A stretch of DNA of 60,314 bases, from positions 1 to 60,314 of the forward strand of contig CAYNFX010000002.1 of assembly GCA_964396555.1 (NCBI GenBank). Reading direction: 5' to 3'. The notes below the pieces were generated by a model, which did no database searches, had not been told where the DNA came from, and worked only from the letters and a program-made list of their open reading frames with translations. The position numbers and the translations under genes are program-made. This DNA is from Geofilum sp964396555. Lineage in GTDB: Bacteria > Bacteroidota > Bacteroidia > Bacteroidales > Marinilabiliaceae. Shown here in pieces: positions 8,612 through 16,891 of this stretch; the stretch's first letter is position 1; each line of letters opens with the position of its first letter.

Positions 8612-10108
8612 CTAACGAATTTTCCCCAGTGCATCGAGGAATGCTTCAACTGAAGCAGTGACAATGTCGGTGTTGGCCGCAAATCCGTAATAGGTGTCAC
8701 CCTTGTGTTCGATACGGACATGAACCTTACCAAGGTCGTCGCTACCGCGGGTAATGGCCTGAATTAGGAATTCTTCAAGGCGTACCCTACGTTTTACAAG
8801 TGATTTGACTGCTGTAAAGGCTGCGTCAATAGGACCGTTGCCTGAAGCAGTTTCGGTGAATACATCACCATTGAAAGAGACCTGAACTGTTGCAGTCGGT
8901 ATAGTTGACTTACCGCAAACAACCTGCAGAGAAACAAGTTCGATCGGTTTTGGCTCGTTATTTTTGTTACGTCCGACCAATACTTCAAGGTCTTCATCCG
9001 AAATGTCTTTTTTCCTGTCAGCAAGTTCCAGGAACTTGTTATAGACTAAGTCAAGATCACGTGGCTCAAGGTCATACCCTAGTACGCTGAGCCTGTGTTT
9101 GAGGGCGGCACGTCCACTGCGGGCTGTAAGTACTATCGAGGATTCTTTTACTCCGACTTCTACCGGGTCGATGATCTCGTAGTTCTCTCGGTTTTTTAGC
9201 ACTCCGTCCTGGTGGATACCTGAGGAGTGAGCAAAGGCGTTGCGTCCCACAATGGCTTTGTTGGGCTGAACCGGCATCCGCATCAGGGTTGATATCAGGT
9301 TACTGGTTTTCATTATCTGGGTGGTATCAATGCCTGTTTCGTAGCCCAGATATTTGTGGCATTTGAGGGTCATTACAACTTCCTCGAGAGACGTATTTCC
9401 CGCCCTTTCACCGATACCGTTCATTGTGACCTCCACCTGACGGGCACCATTAAGTATTCCCGCCATTGTATTGGCAGTTGCCATACCAAGGTCATTGTGG
9501 CAGTGGGTAGAAATAATAGCCTTGTCGATGTTGGGTACATTATTGACTAGATAAGCAATCTTTGTTCCGTAATCCTGGGCCAGACAGTAGCCTGTGGTAT
9601 CAGGAATGTTAACTACAGTTGCACCTGCCTTGATAACTGCTTCGATTACACGGGCCAGATACTCATTATCAGAACGACCGGCATCTTCAGCATAAAACTC
9701 AACATCTTCGACAAATTTGCGGGCATATTTCACCGCTTCAACTGCCCTTTCGATTATCTCGTCAGGGTTTGAATTAAGTTTGTGGTAAATATGGTAGCTT
9801 GAGGTTCCTATCCCTGTGTGGATACGTCCTCTTTTAGCATGTTTCAGTGCATCGGCAGCTACCTCGATGTCTTTTTTTACTGCACGGGTGAGGGCACAAA
9901 TTGTGGGATTGGAGACAGCCTTAGAAATCTCCACCACCGAATTGAAATCACCGGGACTGGAGACCGGGAAACCGGCTTCTATGACATCTACGCCTAGTTT
10001 TTCAAGTTGTCTGGCTACTTCAATTTTTTCAATTGTATTCAACTGGCAGCCGGGCACTTGTTCGCCGTCTCTGAGTGTAGTATCGAAAATATGTATTTTG
10101 GTACTCAT
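8612..10108 (-). CDS. leuA: 2-isopropylmalate synthase
   Basis: The 498-residue protein has the HMGL-like catalytic domain (TLRDGEQVPG at the N terminus, STHCHNDLGMATAN metal site, GNTSLEEVVM) and a full C-terminal LeuA dimer/regulatory domain (about 370-498, VQVSFNGDVFTETASGNGPIDAAF), where leucine usually binds. It condenses 2-ketoisovalerate with acetyl-CoA, the committed step to leucine. The ATG at 10108 follows ilvC by 96 bp, a gap that holds a long hairpin. The presence of a regulatory domain suggests leucine feedback, as in the family. Confidence 0.95.
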   Translation of the reverse strand: MSTKIHIFDTTLRDGEQVPGCQLNTIEKIEVARQLEKLGVDVIEAGFPVSSPGDFNSVVEISKAVSNPTICALTRAVKKDIEVAADALKHAKRGRIHTGIGTSSYHIYHKLNSNPDEIIERAVEAVKYARKFVEDVEFYAEDAGRSDNEYLARVIEAVIKAGATVVNIPDTTGYCLAQDYGTKIAYLVNNVPNIDKAIISTHCHNDLGMATANTMAGILNGARQVEVTMNGIGERAGNTSLEEVVMTLKCHKYLGYETGIDTTQIMKTSNLISTLMRMPVQPNKAIVGRNAFAHSSGIHQDGVLKNRENYEIIDPVEVGVKESSIVLTARSGRAALKHRLSVLGYDLEPRDLDLVYNKFLELADRKKDISDEDLEVLVGRNKNNEPKPIELVSLQVVCGKSTIPTATVQVSFNGDVFTETASGNGPIDAAFTAVKSLVKRRVRLEEFLIQAITRGSDDLGKVHVRIEHKGDTYYGFAANTDIVTASVEAFLDALGKIR

Positions 10109-10153
10109 TTCTCTGAAATTTGGTCCGGTGATATCCGGGGTTTATTTTGGATA

Positions 10154-10191
10154 ATCAGGGCAGCTTTCCCTCGTGGGAGAGCTGCCCTGAT
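10154..10191 (-). other. Strong intercistronic hairpin between ilvC and leuA
   Basis: An outer 12-bp stem (ATCAGGGCAGCT with AGCTGCCCTGAT) is followed inward by a short TCCC/GGGA stem and a small loop. No U-tract follows on the minus strand (TATCC comes next), so this is not a standard terminator. It may mark an RNA processing or stability site that separates expression of the ilv half from the leu half. Confidence 0.6.
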
Positions 10192-10204
10192 AGGTAAGAC
10201 TCGA

Positions 10205-11251
10205 TTAACTGTTTTCGGGGCGCAGTTTTCTAACTACAGCACCGGCCTGCCACATTTCCGATTCGCGCAGTTCTTTAAGTTCTTGTTCTAGTTTTGCACG
10301 GTAGTCAGCTTGGCTGTTGGAATCTATTGAGCGTTGAGCTTCGTTTCCTTTTTCAACTTCTTCATACAGTTCACTGAAAACCGGAAGTGTAGCGTCACGG
10401 AATTTCTTCCACCAGTCGAGAGCGCCGCGCTGAGCAGTAGTAGAGCAGTTTGCATACATCCAGTCCATACCGTTTTCAGCTACTAGAGGCATAAGACTTT
10501 GAGTAAGCTCTTCTACAGTTTCATTGAATGCTTCAGATGGGGTGTGTCCTTTCTTACGGAGAACCTCATATTGAGCAGCAAAGATACCTTGGATGGCACC
10601 CATAAGGGTACCGCGTTCACCCGTAAGGTCACTGTAAACTTCGCGTTTGAAAGTGGTTTCGAACAGGTAACCGCTACCTACTCCAATACCTAGAGCAACA
10701 ACCCTTTCCTTAGCCTTTCCTGTGGCGTCCTGGAAGATTGCATAGCTTGAGTTGAGGCCTCTACCCTGAAGGAACATACGGCGCAAGCTTGTTCCTGAAC
10801 CTTTGGGGGCAATAAGAATTACGTCCACGTCAGCGGGAGGAATAATACCAGTACGTTCTTTATATGTAATACCGAATCCGTGAGAAAAGTAAAGTGCTTT
10901 ACCGGGGGTAAGGTACTTCTTTACTGTAGGCCACACACTGATCTGGCCTGCGTCAGAAAGAAGGTATTGAATGATGGTTCCTTTTTCCAGAGCTTCTTCG
11001 ATAGGGAAAAGGGTCTTGCCTGGTACCCATCCGTCAGCAACAGCTTTGTCCCAGGTCTTGGAATCTTTGCGTTGACCAATGATAACGTTGAATCCGTTGT
11101 CTTTCAGGTTTAGTGCCTGGCCGGGCCCCTGTACTCCGTAACCGATTATAGCGATTACTTCGTCTTTAAGCACCTGACGTGCTTTTTCCAACGGGAATTC
11201 TTCTCTTGTAACTACATTCTCTTCGGTTCCTCCGAAATTGATTTTAGCCAT
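10205..11251 (-). CDS. ilvC: Ketol-acid reductoisomerase
   Basis: The 348-residue protein has the dinucleotide-binding GYGVQGPGQALNLKDNG motif (GxGxxGxG, residues about 38-50), then FNVIIGQRKDS, where the basic residues probably contact the NADPH phosphate. The KARI helical domain follows (YSDLTGERGTLMGAIQGIFAAQYEVL, with the Mg-binding acidic residues). It converts acetolactate or acetohydroxybutyrate into dihydroxy acids, acting for valine, leucine and isoleucine alike. It follows ilvN by 33 bp. The C terminus is somewhat longer than in minimal class I enzymes, as is usual in Bacteroidota. Confidence 0.95.
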   Translation of the reverse strand: MAKINFGGTEENVVTREEFPLEKARQVLKDEVIAIIGYGVQGPGQALNLKDNGFNVIIGQRKDSKTWDKAVADGWVPGKTLFPIEEALEKGTIIQYLLSDAGQISVWPTVKKYLTPGKALYFSHGFGITYKERTGIIPPADVDVILIAPKGSGTSLRRMFLQGRGLNSSYAIFQDATGKAKERVVALGIGVGSGYLFETTFKREVYSDLTGERGTLMGAIQGIFAAQYEVLRKKGHTPSEAFNETVEELTQSLMPLVAENGMDWMYANCSTTAQRGALDWWKKFRDATLPVFSELYEEVEKGNEAQRSIDSNSQADYRAKLEQELKELRESEMWQAGAVVRKLRPENS

Positions 11252-11284
11252 AGTAATTGAGTATTAGATAATGATATGGTTGTA

Positions 11285-11839
11285 CTAATTAGATGTTAAT
11301 TCTTTGTGTTTTTGTTCGATTGTCTTCAGGTAGTTGTCAAGGAATTCGTTCCTTGACTTGGTAACAGCAATACGCCCTGAACGGGTGAATTGCAGAACCC
11401 CGTACTTGTCCATTTTATCAAAAAGTTCCTGAGTTTCATTCTGGTGACCGGTTTTTTCAATTACCGTATATTCTTCAGTTACTTCCAGAATGCGGGCTCC
11501 GTACCTTCTCACCAGAGTTTCAATCTCATTGCCACTTAGAAGCGCCTTGGTAGGCACTTTATATAGGGCTACCTCCTGGTGAATTATTTCATCTTCGGTC
11601 AAAACGAAGGCTTTAATGACGTCTATCCTTTTCTCGATTTGGTTTTTGACTATCTGGATCTCGTCATGTGTGGAGAAAACAACGATTGTAAACTTGTGCA
11701 CACCCGGTACCGCCGACATGGACGTAGTCAGGGTCTCGATGTTTAGATTACGTCGGGTAAACACGTTAGTGATCTGTGTGAGGACCCCAACCTGGTTTTC
11801 CGAAAATACTGTTATTGTGAATTCCTGTTTCATGCGCAT
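11285..11839 (-). CDS. ilvN: Acetolactate synthase small (regulatory) subunit
   Basis: The 184-residue protein begins with an ACT domain (FTITVFSENQVGVLTQITNVFTRRNLNIETL) and continues with the C-terminal domain of the IlvH/IlvN family (EVTEEYTVIEKTG, LFDKMDKYGVLQFTRSGRIAV). It is the valine-sensing partner of the IlvB subunit. The ATG at 11839 or a second ATG two codons later (11833) could both be used. It lies 30 bp after ilvB. Typical small subunits have 160-180 residues, so this one is complete. Confidence 0.93.
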   Translation of the reverse strand: MRMKQEFTITVFSENQVGVLTQITNVFTRRNLNIETLTTSMSAVPGVHKFTIVVFSTHDEIQIVKNQIEKRIDVIKAFVLTEDEIIHQEVALYKVPTKALLSGNEIETLVRRYGARILEVTEEYTVIEKTGHQNETQELFDKMDKYGVLQFTRSGRIAVTKSRNEFLDNYLKTIEQKHKELTSN

Positions 11840-11869
11840 AGTTGTGAGCGTTAATACTTTAATAGACTA

Positions 11870-13603
11870 TTACTCCAATCGGATGTCCGACACAGAAGCT
11901 CCGGAAGGTACCATTGGGAATACATTACCTTCTTGTTCCACCACAACTTCTAACAGAAATGCTCCGTCATGGTTCACCATCTGACTGATTGCTTCATCCA
12001 ATTGATCACGTTTGGTAACCTTAACTGTTTCTATACTGTATGCCTTTGCTAAGGTCTGGAAGTCAGGATTAATAAGTTCGGTGAACGAATAACGGCTGTC
12101 GAAAAACAGTTCCTGCCACTGGCGTACCATGCCAAGGAAATTATTGTTGAGCAAAACCATCTTAACTGGAATCTTGGTCTGATGGATAGTTCCCAGTTCC
12201 TGGATGGTCATCTGGAATCCACCGTCGCCAACGAACAGGACTACTTCTCTGTCTGGTGCTCCCAGTTTGGCTCCCATTGCCGCAGGCAGACCGAATCCCA
12301 TTGTGCCGAGTCCGCCTGATGTAACAACGCTCCGGGTCTGTTTAAACTTGAAGTAGCGGCTAGCCATCATCTGATGCTGACCAACGTCGGTTACTATTAC
12401 AGCGTCATGATTGCAGGCCTCAGATACCTTGTTTACAACCTCTCCCATTGTCAAACCTTCTTTACCCGGGTTAAGCTGACTCTTAATGATTCTGTCGTAT
12501 TCAATCCTATAGCAGGCCTTGAACTCTTCAATCCATTCCGGGAAGGAGTTTTGACTCACAGATGCAGTCAGCAGGGGCAGGGAATCCTTGACGTTTCCAA
12601 TTACAGGGACATCTGCATGGACATTCTTGTTGACCTCTGCCTCATCAATCTCAAGGTGGATAACCTTGGCGTTTTTGGCATAGGCTTTAAGATCTCCCGT
12701 AACCCTGTCGTCAAACCTCATACCTATTGCTATGATAAGGTCAGCTTCATTGGTCTTTACGTTGGGCCCGTAATTACCATGCATACCTAGCATACCCACA
12801 TTTAGGGGATGATCTGATGGCAGGGCTGAAAGACCCAGCAGGGTCCAGGCAGCCGGAATACCTGTTTTTTCAAGGAACTCCTTCAGTTCCTGTTCTGCGT
12901 TGCCCAAAATAACTCCCTGCCCTATAAGAGCCAGAGGTTTTTTGGACAGATTGATAAGCCTTGCTGCTTCCTTAATCTGATCCAGATCTACATCCGGAAC
13001 AGGTGTGTATGAGCGAATGTAATTTATTGACTTGTAAACGAAGTCCAAGCTTGCAAACTGGGCGTCCTTGGTGATGTCTATCAGAACGGGTCCGGGACGG
13101 CCACTGCGTGCGATATAAAATGCTCTGGCAATGGCATAGGGTATATCTTCAGCCTTTTTTACCTGATAATTCCATTTTGTTATAGGAAGAGTGACACCGA
13201 CTACGTCTGTTTCCTGAAAGGCATCTGTGCCAAGAAGGCCTGAAGCCACCTGACCGCTTATCACAACAAGCGGAGTTGAGTCTATCATAGCATCGGCAAT
13301 ACCGGTAACTGCATTTGTTGCTCCTGGACCGGAGGTCACAATTGCCACACCCACCTTACCTGTCACCCGGGCATAGCCCTGTGCTGCATGAATAGCACCT
13401 TGTTCGTGTCTTACCAGTACATGGTGCAATTCCTTTTGAACCTGGTACAGAGCATCATAAACCGGCATGATTGCTCCTCCTGGATAGCCGAAGATGAGGT
13501 CAACGCCCTCATTCATTAGCGACCTTACAACGGCCTCCGATCCAGTAACTCGAACTGGTGTCTGGATGTTTTTATTGATAGCTGTTTTGGATAATGTGTC
13601 CAT
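11870..13603 (-). CDS. ilvB: Acetolactate synthase large (catalytic) subunit
   Basis: The 577-residue thiamine-diphosphate enzyme has the catalytic-Glu segment HEQGAIHAAQGYARV near residue 65, the central FAD/Rossmann-like domain, and the C-terminal ThDP/Mg motif (GDGGFQMTIQELGTI, then NNNFLGMVRQWQELF). It joins pyruvate with pyruvate or 2-ketobutyrate, the first common step for all three branched-chain amino acids. It follows ilvD by 36 bp. Confidence 0.95.
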   Translation of the reverse strand: MDTLSKTAINKNIQTPVRVTGSEAVVRSLMNEGVDLIFGYPGGAIMPVYDALYQVQKELHHVLVRHEQGAIHAAQGYARVTGKVGVAIVTSGPGATNAVTGIADAMIDSTPLVVISGQVASGLLGTDAFQETDVVGVTLPITKWNYQVKKAEDIPYAIARAFYIARSGRPGPVLIDITKDAQFASLDFVYKSINYIRSYTPVPDVDLDQIKEAARLINLSKKPLALIGQGVILGNAEQELKEFLEKTGIPAAWTLLGLSALPSDHPLNVGMLGMHGNYGPNVKTNEADLIIAIGMRFDDRVTGDLKAYAKNAKVIHLEIDEAEVNKNVHADVPVIGNVKDSLPLLTASVSQNSFPEWIEEFKACYRIEYDRIIKSQLNPGKEGLTMGEVVNKVSEACNHDAVIVTDVGQHQMMASRYFKFKQTRSVVTSGGLGTMGFGLPAAMGAKLGAPDREVVLFVGDGGFQMTIQELGTIHQTKIPVKMVLLNNNFLGMVRQWQELFFDSRYSFTELINPDFQTLAKAYSIETVKVTKRDQLDEAISQMVNHDGAFLLEVVVEQEGNVFPMVPSGASVSDIRLE

Positions 13604-13639
13604 AGCATATTGCTTAAAGGTGGTTGTACTTGCAAATTG

Positions 13640-15481
13640 TTAAACTTCATCAGGAAGGATCCTTACTGCGCCACGATCGGCTGAAGTAACCATTCCTGCG
13701 TATGCCCTAAGTGCTTTGGAAATAACACGGTTTCGCTGTTTTGGTTTGAATGCGACCTTGCCTTTTGCATCTTCTTTGGCCAGTCGCTTCTGTAATTCCT
13801 CGTCACTTATCAGGATATTCATGCTCCGGTTGGGAATATTTATTTCAACAATATCACCATCCTCAATTATTGCAATGGGTCCTCCTGAAGCAGCTTCAGG
13901 AGATACGTGCCCTATTGAAAGGCCTGAAGTTCCCCCTGAAAAACGACCGTCAGTAATCAAGGCGCACTTTTTGCCAAGGTTACGGGATTTCAGGTAAGAG
14001 GTGGGATAGAGCATTTCCTGCATTCCCGGTCCTCCTTTGGGTCCTTCATATCTGATTATTACAACGTCTCCTTCAGTGATTTTGCCTGAAAGTATTGCAT
14101 CACAGGCATCATCCTGTGATTCGTAAACTTTGGCCGGACCCTTAAAATGAAAGATTGAGGGATCTACCCCGGCTGTCTTAACAATTGAGCCGTCTGGTGC
14201 AAGGTTTCCATAAAGAACAGCAAGACCACCGTCCTTGAAATAGGCATGCTCAATATTTCTGATACAGCCTTTTTCTCTGTCATGGTCAAGGCTGCTATAC
14301 CTTGCCTTTTGCGACCCGAGCTGAAGGTTGAAGAATCCGCCGGGAGCACTGCTATATAGCTCAAGGGCTTTGTCTGAGATACTACTCCTTGTAATGTCGT
14401 ATTCAGCTAATGCATCTGCCAAAGTTGGATAGTCAAGACGTCCAACAGAGGTGTCTATAAGACCACCGCGGGCAAGTTCCGCCAGTATATTAAGTATGCC
14501 TCCGGCACGGTTGACGTCTTCAATGTGATATTGCTCATGGTTGGGAGCCACCTTGCAAAGTACCGGTATTTTGCGGGACAACTGGTCGATATCTTTCATT
14601 GTGAAGTCAACACCGGCTTCATGGGCTATAGCCAGAAGGTGAAGCACGGTGTTGGTTGAGCCTCCCATTGCAATATCCAGAGTCATCGCATTCATAAATG
14701 CACTGTGGGTTGCAATGTTGCGGGGCAGTATTGCTGTATCTCCGTCACCATAGTATCGGTATGCGAGCTTAACTATCTGATCGGCTGCCTGCTTGAATAA
14801 TTCCTTGCGGTTGACATGGGTTGCCACTATGGTTCCATTGCCTGGGAGAGCCAAACCTATAGCCTCATTAAGACAGTTCATCGAGTTGGCTGTAAACATA
14901 CCAGAGCATGAACCACAGGTGGGACATGCGCTCTGTTCAATTGCTAGGACATACTCGTCAGATACTGATTCATCAGCAGAGATCACCATAGTGTCAACAA
15001 GGTCCAGGGACCGTCCTTCGTGCTTACCAGCTTCCATTGGACCACCAGATACAAAAATTGTAGGGATATTGATACGCATTGCAGCCATCAACATACCTGG
15101 AGTGATCTTGTCGCAGTTGCTTATACAAACCATAGCATCTGCCTGATGGGCATTGACCATGTACTCCACACTGTCAGCAATAAGATCCCGAGAGGGCAGG
15201 GAATAGAGCATTCCGTCGTGTCCCATTGCAATTCCGTCGTCCACGGCAATTGTATTAAACTCCGCTGCGAAGCAACCTTGTTTTTCAATCAGTTGCTTGA
15301 TTTCCTGGCCAATATTGTGCAGGTGAGCGTGCCCTGGAACAAACTGGGTGAAAGAGTTGACTATAGCAATCAGTGGTTTACCCATCTGATCGTCTTTCAT
15401 GCCATTGGCACGCCACAGGCTTCTGGCTCCGGCCATTCTGCGTCCCTGTGTGGTGGTATTACTTCTTAATGGAATCCTCAT
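13640..15481 (-). CDS. ilvD: Dihydroxy-acid dehydratase
   Basis: The 613-residue IlvD/Edd-family protein has the iron-sulfur cysteines in SNCDKITPGML and CPTCGSCSGMFTANSMNC, and the C-terminal GRFSGGTSGLSIGHVSPEAA segment. It dehydrates the dihydroxy acids to 2-ketoisovalerate and 2-keto-3-methylvalerate. It is the first structural gene of the operon. Its ATG lies 45 bp after the terminator hairpin of the attenuator, so expression of all nine genes should pass through that control point. The length agrees with the family. Confidence 0.96.
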   Translation of the reverse strand: MRIPLRSNTTTQGRRMAGARSLWRANGMKDDQMGKPLIAIVNSFTQFVPGHAHLHNIGQEIKQLIEKQGCFAAEFNTIAVDDGIAMGHDGMLYSLPSRDLIADSVEYMVNAHQADAMVCISNCDKITPGMLMAAMRINIPTIFVSGGPMEAGKHEGRSLDLVDTMVISADESVSDEYVLAIEQSACPTCGSCSGMFTANSMNCLNEAIGLALPGNGTIVATHVNRKELFKQAADQIVKLAYRYYGDGDTAILPRNIATHSAFMNAMTLDIAMGGSTNTVLHLLAIAHEAGVDFTMKDIDQLSRKIPVLCKVAPNHEQYHIEDVNRAGGILNILAELARGGLIDTSVGRLDYPTLADALAEYDITRSSISDKALELYSSAPGGFFNLQLGSQKARYSSLDHDREKGCIRNIEHAYFKDGGLAVLYGNLAPDGSIVKTAGVDPSIFHFKGPAKVYESQDDACDAILSGKITEGDVVIIRYEGPKGGPGMQEMLYPTSYLKSRNLGKKCALITDGRFSGGTSGLSIGHVSPEAASGGPIAIIEDGDIVEINIPNRSMNILISDEELQKRLAKEDAKGKVAFKPKQRNRVISKALRAYAGMVTSADRGAVRILPDEV

Positions 15482-15526
15482 AACTGCTAATGCCTTTTAT
15501 TATATATAGTGTCTTTATAACAGAAA

Positions 15527-15552
15527 CCCCTCTCACCAGCAAGTGAGAGGGG
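15527..15552 (-). terminator. Attenuator terminator (3:4 hairpin) before ilvD
   Basis: A 10-bp perfect stem, CCCCTCTCAC with GTGAGAGGGG, and a 6-nt loop are followed on the minus strand by TTTCTGTT. It lies between the leader peptide and ilvD in the same transcript, so it fits a conditional terminator. The 5' arm contains the bases that can pair with the upstream antiterminator arm. Confidence 0.88.
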
Positions 15553-15645
15553 CTTTTTAAGTCTTTATTTATTATAACTTTTTACATACCAATCTCACTT
15601 CTCTAGTGACTTAGATTCACGAGAATAATGACCACGAGAATGAGA
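15541..15645 (-). promoter_or_regulatory. Mutually exclusive attenuator pairings (arms 1:2 and 2:3)
   Basis: Read on the minus strand. Arm 1 (TCTCATTCTC, 15645-15636) lies inside the Ile/Leu codon run. Arm 2 (GAGAAGTGAGA, 15603-15593) directly overlaps the leader stop. Arm 3 (TCTCACTT, 15548-15541) is the 5' side of the terminator. Arms 1 and 2 pair over 10 bp with one bulged G. Arms 2 and 3 pair over 8 perfect bp. Arm 3 otherwise pairs with arm 4 (15536-15527). A ribosome stalled on the Ile/Leu/Val codons would cover arm 1 and leave arm 2 free to disrupt the terminator. A ribosome at the stop would cover arm 2 and allow termination. Confidence 0.85.
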
Positions 15646-15668
15646 ATATGAGATGCAAAGTGAGTCAT
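15603..15668 (-). CDS. IlvL-type leader peptide, 21 residues
   Basis: A short reading frame of 22 codons including the TAG stop starts with ATG at 15666-15668. Residues 8-17 are ILILVVIILV, ten branched-chain residues in a row. In total 11 of 21 residues are Ile (4), Leu (4) or Val (3). It begins about 25 nt after the predicted transcription start and ends 50 nt before the attenuator stem. Its stop codon abuts the arm that pairs with both the leader region and the terminator. This layout is that of enterobacterial ilv leader peptides and suggests sensing of charged tRNA for Ile, Leu and Val. The peptide itself has no expected function after translation. Confidence 0.88.
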   Translation of the reverse strand: MTHFASHILILVVIILVNLSH

Positions 15669-15699
15669 GTCAATTTTCTTGTTTCATTTAGCAACAATG

Positions 15700-15729
15700 C
15701 AAATTTATGAATTTTGTCATTATTGCAAA
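15700..15729 (-). promoter_or_regulatory. Promoter of the ilv/leu operon
   Basis: On the minus strand TTTG (15729-15726) is followed by an 18-nt spacer and TAAATTTG (15707-15700). This is a full match to the Bacteroidota primary-sigma consensus TTTG...TAnnTTTG. Transcription would start near 15694, giving a leader of about 210 nt before ilvD that contains the whole attenuator. Confidence 0.8.
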
Positions 15730-15803
15730 CAATTATCACAAAAAACTTTCCTTTGGAGTGATTTTTTTCAAAAAAACGGGCTTTTGGAAACGAATTACTA
15801 AAT

Positions 15804-15892
15804 AAATGGCATAATTATTCAAATATTCCACACTGTATTCATATTTTATCATTGTTATCAGATAAATATTCTATGATATCTATATGCCATTT
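15804..15892. repeat. Ten-bp inverted repeat spanning 89 bp in the ilv-dapD intergenic region
   Basis: AAATGGCATA (15804-15813) and TATGCCATTT (15883-15892) are perfect complements separated by 69 bp of AT-rich sequence. They lie 75-163 bp upstream of the ilv promoter and 157-245 bp upstream of dapD. They could be two operator half-sites or a weak long-range hairpin. The rest of the 567-bp region 15482-16048 holds the leader system described above and AT-rich sequence in which I see no other gene. No convincing dapD promoter was found. Confidence 0.45.
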
Positions 15893-16048
15893 CATCGATC
15901 TTTGGGCATCTTTGTTTTTACTTTGAATATTTTAACAATTTATTTGCTTCCGGGCTAGTTGGTGATAATCAATATACTTTATTTTTACCCAGACTAATTA
16001 ATAAGGTGTACTATTATGGGGCAATAGGTAACCTTAAAACAAAGTTAT

Positions 16049-16855
16049 ATGCAGGAAATTATTGAAAAAGTGTGGGAAGACAGGAGTCTACTGTCACGTC
16101 CCGAAAGTCGTGAAGCGATCAGGGAAGTAATAGATTTGCTTGATAAGGGTAAACTCAGGGTTGCGGAGCCTGTCGCTGAAGGCTGGAAGGTCAATGAATG
16201 GATTAAGAAGGCCGTGATCTTATACTTCCCGATGCAGGAAATGCAAACTATAGAGATTGGCCCTTTTGAGTTTCATGACAAGATGGCTTTAAAGCGCAAT
16301 TATAAGGAGTTGGGAGTTAGGGTTGTTCCTCATGCTGTAGCCCGGTATGGAGCTTATGTGGCAAGGGGAGTTGTCTTAATGCCTTCCTATCTGAATATTG
16401 GAGCCTATGTAGATGAAGGCACCATGGTAGATACCTGGGCCACAGTGGGTAGTTGCGCTCAGGTTGGCAAGCATGTACACCTTAGCGGAGGAGTAGGACT
16501 TGGTGGTGTACTTGAACCAGTTCAGGCTTCGCCTGTTATTGTAGAGGACGGTGCTTTTATCGGTTCCCGTTGTATTATTGTAGAAGGTTGCCACATTGGC
16601 AAGGAAGCAGTACTTGGTGCCAATGTAGTACTTACAGGTTCTACAAAGATCATTGATGTGAGCGGTAGCGCGCCAATTGAGTATAAAGGCTTTGTTCCTC
16701 CACGATCTGTAGTGATACCCGGAACCTATACAAAGAAGTTTCCTGCAGGCGAATATCAGGTCCCTGCGGCGTTGATAATTGGACAAAGAAAAGCATCGAC
16801 AGATCTGAAGACTTCACTCAATCATGCTTTGCGGGATTTTGGGGTTGCAGTGTGA
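16049..16855 (+). CDS. dapD: 2,3,4,5-tetrahydropyridine-2,6-dicarboxylate N-succinyltransferase
   Basis: The 268-residue protein has an N-terminal helical domain (MQEIIEKVWEDRSLL), a left-handed beta-helix made of hexapeptide repeats (about 105-215, with VDEGTMVDTWATVGSCAQVGK-type turns) and the GGVGLGGVLEPVQASPVIVEDGAFIG segment of DapD. It succinylates tetrahydrodipicolinate in the diaminopimelate/lysine pathway, supplying peptidoglycan and lysine. It starts divergently from the ilv operon and is followed 36 bp later by a thioesterase gene on the same strand. The length is standard. Confidence 0.95.
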   Translation: MQEIIEKVWEDRSLLSRPESREAIREVIDLLDKGKLRVAEPVAEGWKVNEWIKKAVILYFPMQEMQTIEIGPFEFHDKMALKRNYKELGVRVVPHAVARYGAYVARGVVLMPSYLNIGAYVDEGTMVDTWATVGSCAQVGKHVHLSGGVGLGGVLEPVQASPVIVEDGAFIGSRCIIVEGCHIGKEAVLGANVVLTGSTKIIDVSGSAPIEYKGFVPPRSVVIPGTYTKKFPAGEYQVPAALIIGQRKASTDLKTSLNHALRDFGVAV

Positions 16856-16891
16856 TAGAAGAGAAGTATGTTAAATTTTTGAATTATAATA

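Noticed and set aside
15020..15469. 149-residue plus-strand reading frame opposite ilvD
   Set aside because: It lies fully antisense to a strongly conserved gene and has no recognisable motif; similar shadows opposite leuC, ilvB and rpsP were dropped for the same reason.
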